A stretch of DNA of 38,512 bases from Bacteroidales bacterium (lineage in GTDB: Bacteria; Bacteroidota; Bacteroidia; Bacteroidales; UBA932), in assembly GCA_017615435.1 (NCBI GenBank), contig JAGAAF010000066.1, positions 1-38,512 on the forward strand, written 5' to 3'. The notes beneath the pieces are model-generated. The model did no database searches. It had not been told where the DNA came from and saw nothing but the letters and a program-made list of their open reading frames with translations. The translations under genes were made by a program, and so were the position numbers. Positions 27,814 through 35,724 of this stretch are shown here, piece by piece; within the stretch, counting starts at the first letter, position 1, and each line of letters begins with the position of its first letter.

Positions 27814-30800
27814 ATGGCTAAAAAACGGGGCATAAAGATTATTGCGCGCATCGTCGAGGCGATTGCCGTGATTCTTGCTGCCGGACTTCTCGTCCTGCAC
27901 CTCCCCGCCGTGCAGAATAAAATAGCCGGAAAGGCAGCTGACTCCCTCAATCAGTCTCTTGGGAGCAAGCTTTCCTTTTCAGGTATCAGGTTCGTGCCGT
28001 TCAGAACCCTCGTTCTCGACGATGTGGCGGTAATTGAAGAAGGTCAGGAAAACGCCGACACCCTTCTGTACGCCAAAAGACTCAGCGCCACCTTCTCCCT
28101 CAAGGGCCTGCTTAAAATCCGCAAAGAAGGCCAGGGAGGCGTGTGCCTGGACCGCCTGCGCACGGACGGCCTCGTCTTCATCTATGTAATCTTCGATGAA
28201 GATGCACACGGTTACACCGGAAATCTCACCCGCGCTTTCGGAATTCCTGAAAACCCGGAAAGATATCCCGAAAAATTCCCGGACTTCTTCACGATAGGCA
28301 GAACGGACCTTCGCAATTCCAGGGTGAAGATGCTCAACTACTCCAGCGACCTGGATTTCGAATACACGGGAGTGGGCATCAACTGGGCCGATGTGGATCT
28401 CACTATCCCCTACGCCAAGCTGCGCAATATGAAATATGTGGGCGGCCGCTTCTCGATGGACATAGACGAAATCAGCGCCACGGACAAGTGCGGGTACACC
28501 CTGAACGCCTCCGGCCAGATGTCCACGGGCTACAACGAAGGCGCGGAAAGGCTCGGTCTGACCGAGGTGACGGGAGCGCACATCTGGGACGAATGGTCTG
28601 ACCTTGACATACCATACTACGCGATGCGCTACAGTCGCATCCTGGACTTCACGGACTACATCAACCGCATCGATATGACGCTCAAGCTGCGCCGCAGCAC
28701 GCTGGCGATGAAGACCGTCGCCGCCTATTCCGGCGTCTTCGGAGATTGTCCCGTCGTATTCGACATCCGCAAGGGCCTCGGCTATGGTCCTGTCAACGAC
28801 CTCCACGTCCGCGACCTCGAATTCACCGACCGGTACAGCGGCACGGCGGGCGATCTGGATTTCGTTATGACCAACCTGATCCTTACCGATATGGAGCCGG
28901 AAATCGCGGCGGAAGTGCGCTACCTCGATTTCACCTCCCGTTCGCTCACCGATCTTATCGGGGCCTTCGCGCCCGATGCCGGCATCGACATCTCCGGCTT
29001 TGCCAGGGACGTAAAGGCGAGATACTCCGGCAGCGCCAGCGGCTGGCTTACGCACCTGCGTACCGACGGTTCGCTCATAACCAACTACGGCAATCTTCTG
29101 GTCAACGCTTCGACAAGCAGGATAGACACCATACCGGACAACCGCAACGCCTTCAGTTTCGACGGCAAACTCGCTTTGGACGATGCCGACCTGGGCCAGT
29201 TTATGAATATCGACGCGCTCGGGCGCACGTCTATGACTATCACCGCGGCCGGAGATTTCAACCGAGAAGTGACGCGGGCAAAGGTGGACACCTTCAAGAT
29301 CGACCATATCAAGTTCCTGGATTATACTTACACGGGAATCAGAGGAAAAGGCACCTTCGACGACGGAGTTTTCGACGCCAACGTAATCAGTTCCGATCCC
29401 AACGCCAACATCCTCTTCAGAGGGCGCGTCAGTACCAAACAAAGCGCACGCGGCTATTATTATGCCAGGGGTACGCTCAATCTTGCGAACCTCGACCTTG
29501 AGAAAACAGGCCTCGACAAACGAGGCGGAGGATCGGCCGTACGCGGCAACATCGTTGCGAACGCAGCTCTCGACACTCTCGGAAATATGTTCGGTAATTT
29601 CTTCGCCCAGAACTTCCGCTACATTACCGACGATGCCACCAACGACATAGGCAATTTCACCCTATCCTTCAACGATATGTCCGAGACGGGCGCGTCCGGT
29701 GCAGCCAACCATAAAATGGTACTGTGGAGCCCCACCTTCGGCACGGCCTCCTACAGTTCGGGCGTTCCCGTAACCAAGTTCCCCGATTTTGTCCGCGAAG
29801 CAATCCTCAACAAGTATCTCCCCTCCCTCACGGGCGAGGAATATTCCGGCGGGCACGAAGGCCAGAGTTTCACGATAGACATAAACCTTGAGGACACCAG
29901 GGCGCTCCTCTCTCCTCTGAAGGAAGACATCTACATCAATTCCGGCTCCAAAATGAAGGTCGCTATGAGCAAGGCCGGCAATCTGGAAGCCTCGCTCAAG
30001 TCGGAGAACATCCGGATTGGCGACGTCCGCATCAAGGGCATAGAGTTAAAAGGCAGCGAAAGTGCCAGGGCATTCAGGCTGAGGACGGTGAACCCCATAA
30101 CGGTTACACTCCCCAGCACTCAGATTTCGGAAGTCGAGCTTTCTTCCAGCCTTATGAGGGACAGCCTCACCTTCGACGCGTCAGCTGTCAGCACGCGGAT
30201 CGAATCGGCGAAGCTCTCGCTCGGCGCGGGTTTCTACCGCGACGATTCGGATTCGCTCGCCATCCGCGGGCGTATGGGCGACTCGAACGTGGTTTTCGAC
30301 GGCAAACAATGGACTTTCCGAAAAGGCAGCGTGGACTATCACACAAGCGGCAATCTTCGCGTCAGCGATATGGGACTCTACCTTGGGGACCAGACCCTCA
30401 CGGTGCAGGGCGATATGTCGCGCAAGGAGCCGGCGGAGATGAAGCTCACGCTCGAGGGCTTTGACCTCTCGATCATTGACAATTTCCTCAGCGAGGATGC
30501 CCTGGTGAAAGTGGGCGGTTTGCTGAGCGGAGAAGCATATTACAGGACTCCTCTGGAGAGCAACGCCGGACTCGACGTAGCCCTTGTCTGCCCCGATCTT
30601 ATGCTTAGCGGAGCATCGATAGGACGCGTGACTATGGACGCGAGTATGGACGATGAATATGACAACCGCATCAGCTTCACCGCTTCCCATTTCTCCCCGT
30701 CGGGCGTTGAGGACCTCCGCATCAGGCGCGACGAGTCCCACTTCGACCTAAATTCGAAGAACCTGAAGGCGGCCCTGTGGATGAACAAGCTGGATCCCGC

Positions 30801-32406
30801 CCTGGTGCAGCCTTTGGTCAAGGACGCCATCAGTTTCGGCAGAGGTTCGATCGACGGTAAACTCTGCGTCGATTACACCGCCGGAGTCGACAAGATAGAC
30901 CTCAGCAGGACTTACTTGACCCTGGTCGACACCCTCACGGTGATACCCACGGGAGTACGCTATGCTCTGGACGGCGACATACGCGGCGACAAAGATGGAC
31001 TCGAGATCAGGGAACTCACCCTTAAAGACCCCGAGGGCGGTTCCGCCCTGGTAAAAGGACGCCTCGATGAAATGAACGCCAGGCTCAAGAGTCTCCAAGT
31101 TATAAGCGAAAAGGGAAACGCCGACATTTTCAGCGGCAAGCTCTATTCCAACGGAAACGTCTCTCTCCGGGCTGAAGATGACAAGGTTATGCGTCTTGCC
31201 GCAGATCTTTCCACCGCCAAAAGCGGTAATCTGACCGTCTCCCTAGGAGGTATGGCGAAGCAGGAAAACGCCACCCTCACCTTCCTTCCGCCGTCCTCTG
31301 AAGTGGAGGAAGAGGAAGAAGAGATTAAGAAGCCAAGGCAGGTCGTCAAGGAGGCTGAGCAGGTTCTCGAGGAAGAGGGTGTCAGGCTGCTGGCGGATGT
31401 GAGTATCACTACCACCCCCGACGTGCAGCTAAGCGCTGAAATCGATGCGAACGGCGACAATGTGCTTACCGTGGGCGGTAACGGCACCGTGAAAGTCACC
31501 TTCGATTCACGTACGGAAGAGTTGACTCTCGGCGGCGACTACAACATAAGGGAGGGCAAATTCAAGCTCTCCGCTGCCGGTATCTTCAGTAAGGATTTCG
31601 CTATCCAGGAAGGCAGTTCCGTAAGGTTCGCGGGCGATCTGATGGACACGGAACTCGACATTACCGCTACCAACACCGTCAAGGCGTCGGTAGCTACTCT
31701 GATTTCCGATACGACATCCGTTTCCACCCGCCGCGATGTGATCTGCGGCATCTCCGTCAGCGACCGCCTTCGCAATCCGAAGCTCCAGTTCAGTGTGGAT
31801 GTGCCCGACCTCGATCCTACCACCGAGGCCCTGGTACGAAGCGAACTTAACACGGAAGACAAGGTCCAGAAGCAGTTCCTTGCACTTGTCGCAACCGGTT
31901 CGTTCCTCCCGGGCAACCAGAGTGGCGTCAACAACCAGTTCGGCTCCGGTGTCATCCTGAACAACCTTACCGCGATAGCCTCGGGCCAGATCAGTTCCCT
32001 GCTGCAACGGGCCGGCATTCCCGTGGATCTGGGAGTAAATTATACCCAGAACGAAACCGGCAACGACGTGGTGGACCTCAACCTCTCCACCCAGTTCTTC
32101 GACAACAGGGTTATAGTCAACGGCTCCGTGGGTAACAGGCAGTACAGCGCGACCAGCGAAGACAACCTCGTGGGAGATATCGACGTCGAAATCAAGATGG
32201 ACAAGTCCGGAAGGCTGCGCGCCAAACTGTTCTCCCACTCCGCCGACGACTACACCAACTACCTCGACAACTCCCAGCGAAGCGGAGCCGGTATTTCGTA
32301 CCAGAGGGAATTCGACAATCTCTGGGACTTCGTCAAAGGTATTTTCAAGAAAAAACAACCCGAGCTCGAGACCCCTCCCGGGCAGCAGACACTCACGATA
32401 GAATGA
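27814..32406 (+). CDS. tamB: TamB/AsmA-like envelope protein (DUF490 C-terminus)
   Basis: TamB-like proteins span the periplasm as a long beta-taco groove between the membranes and function in lipid transport and outer-membrane assembly. The 1530-residue protein has a short basic N-terminus and a membrane anchor (about 9-28). An AsmA-like start (ADSLNQSLGSKLSFSGIRF) is followed by a long beta-rich body of repeating strands. The C-terminal DUF490/TamB domain (about the last 350 residues) includes GGDYNIREGKFKLSAAGIFS. A Glu-rich segment (EVEEEEEEIKK, about 1163) interrupts the body. The start is the ATG at 27814, six bases after the promoter box, rather than a TTG nine bases earlier. It overlaps the next gene by four bases. 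Confidence 0.92.
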   Translation: MAKKRGIKIIARIVEAIAVILAAGLLVLHLPAVQNKIAGKAADSLNQSLGSKLSFSGIRFVPFRTLVLDDVAVIEEGQENADTLLYAKRLSATFSLKGLLKIRKEGQGGVCLDRLRTDGLVFIYVIFDEDAHGYTGNLTRAFGIPENPERYPEKFPDFFTIGRTDLRNSRVKMLNYSSDLDFEYTGVGINWADVDLTIPYAKLRNMKYVGGRFSMDIDEISATDKCGYTLNASGQMSTGYNEGAERLGLTEVTGAHIWDEWSDLDIPYYAMRYSRILDFTDYINRIDMTLKLRRSTLAMKTVAAYSGVFGDCPVVFDIRKGLGYGPVNDLHVRDLEFTDRYSGTAGDLDFVMTNLILTDMEPEIAAEVRYLDFTSRSLTDLIGAFAPDAGIDISGFARDVKARYSGSASGWLTHLRTDGSLITNYGNLLVNASTSRIDTIPDNRNAFSFDGKLALDDADLGQFMNIDALGRTSMTITAAGDFNREVTRAKVDTFKIDHIKFLDYTYTGIRGKGTFDDGVFDANVISSDPNANILFRGRVSTKQSARGYYYARGTLNLANLDLEKTGLDKRGGGSAVRGNIVANAALDTLGNMFGNFFAQNFRYITDDATNDIGNFTLSFNDMSETGASGAANHKMVLWSPTFGTASYSSGVPVTKFPDFVREAILNKYLPSLTGEEYSGGHEGQSFTIDINLEDTRALLSPLKEDIYINSGSKMKVAMSKAGNLEASLKSENIRIGDVRIKGIELKGSESARAFRLRTVNPITVTLPSTQISEVELSSSLMRDSLTFDASAVSTRIESAKLSLGAGFYRDDSDSLAIRGRMGDSNVVFDGKQWTFRKGSVDYHTSGNLRVSDMGLYLGDQTLTVQGDMSRKEPAEMKLTLEGFDLSIIDNFLSEDALVKVGGLLSGEAYYRTPLESNAGLDVALVCPDLMLSGASIGRVTMDASMDDEYDNRISFTASHFSPSGVEDLRIRRDESHFDLNSKNLKAALWMNKLDPALVQPLVKDAISFGRGSIDGKLCVDYTAGVDKIDLSRTYLTLVDTLTVIPTGVRYALDGDIRGDKDGLEIRELTLKDPEGGSALVKGRLDEMNARLKSLQVISEKGNADIFSGKLYSNGNVSLRAEDDKVMRLAADLSTAKSGNLTVSLGGMAKQENATLTFLPPSSEVEEEEEEIKKPRQVVKEAEQVLEEEGVRLLADVSITTTPDVQLSAEIDANGDNVLTVGGNGTVKVTFDSRTEELTLGGDYNIREGKFKLSAAGIFSKDFAIQEGSSVRFAGDLMDTELDITATNTVKASVATLISDTTSVSTRRDVICGISVSDRLRNPKLQFSVDVPDLDPTTEALVRSELNTEDKVQKQFLALVATGSFLPGNQSGVNNQFGSGVILNNLTAIASGQISSLLQRAGIPVDLGVNYTQNETGNDVVDLNLSTQFFDNRVIVNGSVGNRQYSATSEDNLVGDIDVEIKMDKSGRLRAKLFSHSADDYTNYLDNSQRSGAGISYQREFDNLWDFVKGIFKKKQPELETPPGQQTLTIE

Positions 32407-33113
32407 CGGAATACGGAAAACTGTATCTGATCCCCTCTCCCCTCGGCGACAACGACCCAGCGGAGGTGATTCCCGGTCCCACTCTCGCTCTCCTTCAGAG
32501 CATCAGGACCTACGTCGTGGAAGATGCCCGAACCGTTCGCCGTTATCTTTCTCGCGCCGGCCTGAGGGGCCATATCGACGAACTGAAGATGGTCGAGCTT
32601 AGCGAGCACACTTCCGAGCAGGAGGTAGAGGCGATGCTGTCGCTCTTCGAGGGCGGCGCGAGCGTCGGGCTGATAAGCGAAGCGGGGCTTCCGGCAGTCG
32701 CCGACCCGGGCGCCGCCCTCGTGGCACTATGCCACCGCAAAGGGATAGAAGTCGTTCCGCAGGTGGGTCCTTCCTCGCTTATGCTGGCCCTTATGGGCAG
32801 CGGCCTGGACGGTCAGTCCTTCGCATTCAGGGGCTACCTCCCCGCGAAGACCGATGCCCGCCGCACCGCAATCAAAGAGGCCGAGCGTCTTTCGGGCCAG
32901 CTGCGCCAGACCCAGATTTTCATCGAAACTCCCTACCGCAACGATTCCTTGTTTACGGATCTGCTCGCCGGACTGAATGAAAGCACCATGCTCTGCCTCG
33001 CGGCGGACATAACCCTGCCCACCCAGTTCATCCGGACCCTGAGCGTCGGCCGCTGGAAAAAGGAGCATTTCACCATAGGCAAAAGGCCCTGCGTTTTCCT
33101 GATACTCAAATGA
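32403..33113 (+). CDS. RsmI-like SAM-dependent methyltransferase (tetrapyrrole methylase fold)
   Basis: This 236-residue protein of the tetrapyrrole methylase superfamily resembles the 16S rRNA C1402 2'-O-methyltransferase RsmI. Matching segments are the opening GKLYLIPSPLGD, the VVEDARTVRRYL region, GLISEAGLPAVADPGA (about 89-104) with the cofactor-binding turn, and VGPSSLMLALMGSGLDG. It is shorter than RsmI (about 285 residues) and lacks its C-terminal extension, as in the short Bacteroidetes subfamily. The RNA target is therefore not certain. ATGA overlaps couple it to tamB upstream and folB downstream. Confidence 0.85.
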   Translation: MTEYGKLYLIPSPLGDNDPAEVIPGPTLALLQSIRTYVVEDARTVRRYLSRAGLRGHIDELKMVELSEHTSEQEVEAMLSLFEGGASVGLISEAGLPAVADPGAALVALCHRKGIEVVPQVGPSSLMLALMGSGLDGQSFAFRGYLPAKTDARRTAIKEAERLSGQLRQTQIFIETPYRNDSLFTDLLAGLNESTMLCLAADITLPTQFIRTLSVGRWKKEHFTIGKRPCVFLILK

Positions 33114-33460
33114 AAGGGACTATAGAACTTAAAGGACTGAAATTCCACGCCTGCCACGGCTGTTTCGAATTCGAACGCGAGGAGGGCACGGATTACGTGG
33201 TTGATTTCGAAGCGGAACTCGATATCACCAGGGCAGCCGAAAGCGACAAACTTGAAGACACCCTCGACTACGGCCGGGTCTGCAATATAATCGCAGAGCA
33301 GATGGACATACCCTCCAACCTGCTGGAGCACGTCGCAGGGCGCATTATCGCCGCCGTACGTGCGGAATACCCGGAGGTCGGCCACATACGGCTGAAGATA
33401 TCCAAGTTGGACCCTCCCGTGGCCGGGCTCGACTCCGCCACCCTAAGCGTGGAAGACTGA
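33110..33460 (+). CDS. folB: Dihydroneopterin aldolase
   Basis: FolB cleaves 7,8-dihydroneopterin to 6-hydroxymethyl-dihydropterin and glycolaldehyde in folate synthesis. The 116-residue protein has the usual length and motifs: LKFHACHGCFEFEREEG near the N-terminus (with the substrate-binding Glu), DTLDYGRVCNII in the middle and the catalytic lysine segment LKISKLDPPVAG near the C-terminus. It is an octameric cytoplasmic enzyme in characterised homologues. It overlaps the preceding gene by four bases and mtaB by one. Confidence 0.95.
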   Translation: MKGTIELKGLKFHACHGCFEFEREEGTDYVVDFEAELDITRAAESDKLEDTLDYGRVCNIIAEQMDIPSNLLEHVAGRIIAAVRAEYPEVGHIRLKISKLDPPVAGLDSATLSVED

Positions 33461-34692
33461 TGAAGATAGCGTTCACCACCCTCGGCTGCAAGCTCAACTA
33501 CGCGGAGACCTCCACCTACGAAAGAGGCTTCCGCGCCGCCGGACTCGAAGTGGTAACGTGGAGGTCGAAGGCCGATCTGTATCTCATGAATACCTGTTCA
33601 GTAACAGCCACTGCAGACCAGAAATCGCGCAGCCTTATCCGCAAACTCCACCGTGTGAACCCTTCCGCAAAGATAGTCGTAACCGGCTGCTCCGCCGAAC
33701 TCCGCCGCGCCGAAATCGAGAATATTGAAGGCGTGTGGAAGGTGTTCGGCTGCAAGGAGAAGGCGCTGGTGGTGCCCGAATGCCTCAAAGGGCTCGGTAT
33801 GTCCTGCGAGGCCGTGCAGGAAGACGCCGTTTTCGGCGCCTACAGCACGGGAGAGCGCACAAGAAGTTTCCTCAAAGTTCAGGACGGCTGCGATAACTAC
33901 TGCAAGTACTGCACTGTCCCCTACGCCCGCGGCGGCAGCCGAAATCTTCCCGTCTGCGAATGCGTAAGGATGGCCCGTGAGATAGCCGCCCAGGGCGTCA
34001 GGGAAATTGTCCTTACCGGAGTCAATACCGGCGATTTCGGCCGCACGACCGGGGAGAGTTTCCTTAGCCTGTTGAAGGCTCTTAACGAGGTCGAAGGAAT
34101 CGAGCGCTACCGCATCTCCAGCATAGAGCCGAACCTCCTCAGCGAAGAAATCATCAACTGGATCGCATCCGGCACGAAGTTCCAGCCGCATTTCCATATC
34201 CCGCTTCAAACAGGTTCCGACACGCTGCTGGCCGCTATGGGGCGTCACTACGACACCGCTTTCTTCGCGGATAAACTGGCCTGCATCAGGCACGCAATGG
34301 GCACCGGAGTCTTTTTCGGCATCGACGTGATAGTCGGCCTGCCCGGAGAGACTCCCGAACTCTTCGAAGAAACCGTGGCTTTCCTGAAGCGGATACGCCC
34401 GGCTTTCATCCACGTCTTTCCCTACTCCCGCAGGCCCGGCACTCCCGCGGCCTCTATGCCAGGTCAGGTAGACGAAGAAGAAGAAAAGAAGCGCAGGGTC
34501 GCCGTGCTCGAAGATCTTTGCGCGCAGCTCCATTCAGAGTTCGTGGAGTCGCAGAAAGGCACACGCGTGAAGGTGCTGTTCGAGTCGAAAGAGAAAGATG
34601 GCACAATGAGCGGATATTCAGGCAATTACATCAGAGTCACGCGGCCATTCGACCAGGCTCTTTCCGGAATAATAGTGGAGGTGGAACTATGA
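33460..34692 (+). CDS. mtaB: tRNA t6A37 methylthiotransferase MtaB
   Basis: MtaB is a radical-SAM enzyme that adds a methylthio group to t6A37, giving ms2t6A in tRNAs reading ANN codons. The 410-residue protein has the N-terminal UPF0004 domain with auxiliary cluster cysteines C10, C46 and C77. The radical-SAM CxxxCxxC motif is C144-C148-C151 in GCDNYCKYC. The C-terminal TRAM-like domain is short and basic. The opening FTTLGCKLNYAET is typical of the MtaB rather than the MiaB or RimO branch. It acts after TsaD, whose gene lies in the divergent operon. Confidence 0.95.
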   Translation: MKIAFTTLGCKLNYAETSTYERGFRAAGLEVVTWRSKADLYLMNTCSVTATADQKSRSLIRKLHRVNPSAKIVVTGCSAELRRAEIENIEGVWKVFGCKEKALVVPECLKGLGMSCEAVQEDAVFGAYSTGERTRSFLKVQDGCDNYCKYCTVPYARGGSRNLPVCECVRMAREIAAQGVREIVLTGVNTGDFGRTTGESFLSLLKALNEVEGIERYRISSIEPNLLSEEIINWIASGTKFQPHFHIPLQTGSDTLLAAMGRHYDTAFFADKLACIRHAMGTGVFFGIDVIVGLPGETPELFEETVAFLKRIRPAFIHVFPYSRRPGTPAASMPGQVDEEEEKKRRVAVLEDLCAQLHSEFVESQKGTRVKVLFESKEKDGTMSGYSGNYIRVTRPFDQALSGIIVEVEL

Positions 34693-35555
34693 ACCAAGCT
34701 AAACTGACTTTCCTCGGCACAGGGACCTCGCAGGGCATTCCTATCATCGCCTGCGACTGCCCCGTCTGCACCTCGTCCGATCCGCGCGACAAGCGTCTGC
34801 GCGCGTCTGTCCTCGTCGAATACGGCGGGCTCACGATAGTCGTGGACTGCGGGCCAGATTTCCGCCTTCAGATGCTCCGTGCGGGCGTCCATCACCTCGA
34901 TGCCGTGCTGCTTACGCACAACCATAAAGACCATACCGGAGGTCTCGACGAGCTGCGTTCGTTCAACCTGATGGAGCGCAAGCCGGTGAACATCTACTGC
35001 GAACCGTATGTGGAGCATTCTATGCGTCAGGAGTACAGCTATGCATTCGCGGAACCGCGCTACCCAGGATCGCCCGAATGGCGTGTGCACAACATCGACG
35101 GAGCGCACCCCTTCAAGGTGCGTTCCAATGCAGCGGAGCCTACTCTGGTATGGGTTTCCGGAAAAGGTTACCACTATGAGCGGCCCGCAGTCGAAGGACC
35201 GGTTCCGGAAGTAGAGATCATCCCGATTCAGGGCTGGCATCACAAACAGAAGACCCTCTCCGTGCTCGGTTACCGCTTCGGTAATATCGCCTACCTCACC
35301 GATATGAACCTGATCGAAGATGCCGAATTCGAAAAGCTGCGCGGACTTAAAGCCGTCACCATCAACTGCGTCAAGCGCACCCCGCACTTCTCGCACTTCT
35401 CCCTGGACGAAGCCCTGGCCTTCTTCGAGCGCGTCGGCGCGGAGCAATCCTACATCACGCACATCTCGCATATGCTCCCCTCCCACGCCGACCTCGACTC
35501 CGAACTTCCCCCCAATGTCCATCCAGCGTATGACGGGCTGGTTATAGCCGAGTGA
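34689..35555 (+). CDS. MBL-fold metallo-hydrolase, PhnP-like
   Basis: This 288-residue metallo-beta-lactamase fold hydrolase starts at ATG 34689, overlapping the mtaB stop by four bases. It opens FLGTGTSQGIPIIACDCPVC; C22, C24 and C27 correspond to the CxCxxC structural zinc site of PhnP. The catalytic HxHxDH is H77-H79-D81-H82. PhnP itself hydrolyses cyclic ribose phosphates during phosphonate use, but no phn genes are nearby, so a general cyclic-phosphate or nucleotide phosphodiesterase role is only a suggestion. Its stop codon lies in the left arm of the downstream inverted repeat. Confidence 0.88.
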   Translation: MNQAKLTFLGTGTSQGIPIIACDCPVCTSSDPRDKRLRASVLVEYGGLTIVVDCGPDFRLQMLRAGVHHLDAVLLTHNHKDHTGGLDELRSFNLMERKPVNIYCEPYVEHSMRQEYSYAFAEPRYPGSPEWRVHNIDGAHPFKVRSNAAEPTLVWVSGKGYHYERPAVEGPVPEVEIIPIQGWHHKQKTLSVLGYRFGNIAYLTDMNLIEDAEFEKLRGLKAVTINCVKRTPHFSHFSLDEALAFFERVGAEQSYITHISHMLPSHADLDSELPPNVHPAYDGLVIAE

Positions 35556-35724
35556 CATTGCCCCCTGCGGAGCTCGTCTCGCAAGTCTTTGACTTGCTCG
35601 CTCGTACCCTTCCATTGTCTACTTCGTCATCGCTTTGCGATAACTCGTATCCAACGGACACCTACCCGCTTCCCGTGGCCGCGGGAGGCCACGTCCGCCG
35701 GGGGCTAATGTCACATCGGCTTAT
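35544..35724. repeat. 181-base inverted-repeat element with internal hairpins
   Basis: The left arm (35544-35571) and right arm (35694-35724) are near-perfect reverse complements over about 28 bases: three single-base indels and one mismatch. Their core is GTGACATT and CCCCC. Inside are three perfect small hairpins: GCAAGTC-TTT-GACTTGC (35581-35597), ATCGC-TTT-GCGAT (35629-35641) and CGTGGCC/GGCCACG (35674-35693). No gene is present. The arms contain the stop of the MBL gene and the stop of convergent recQ. It could be a miniature inverted-repeat element, a structured RNA or a bidirectional terminator. Confidence 0.75.
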
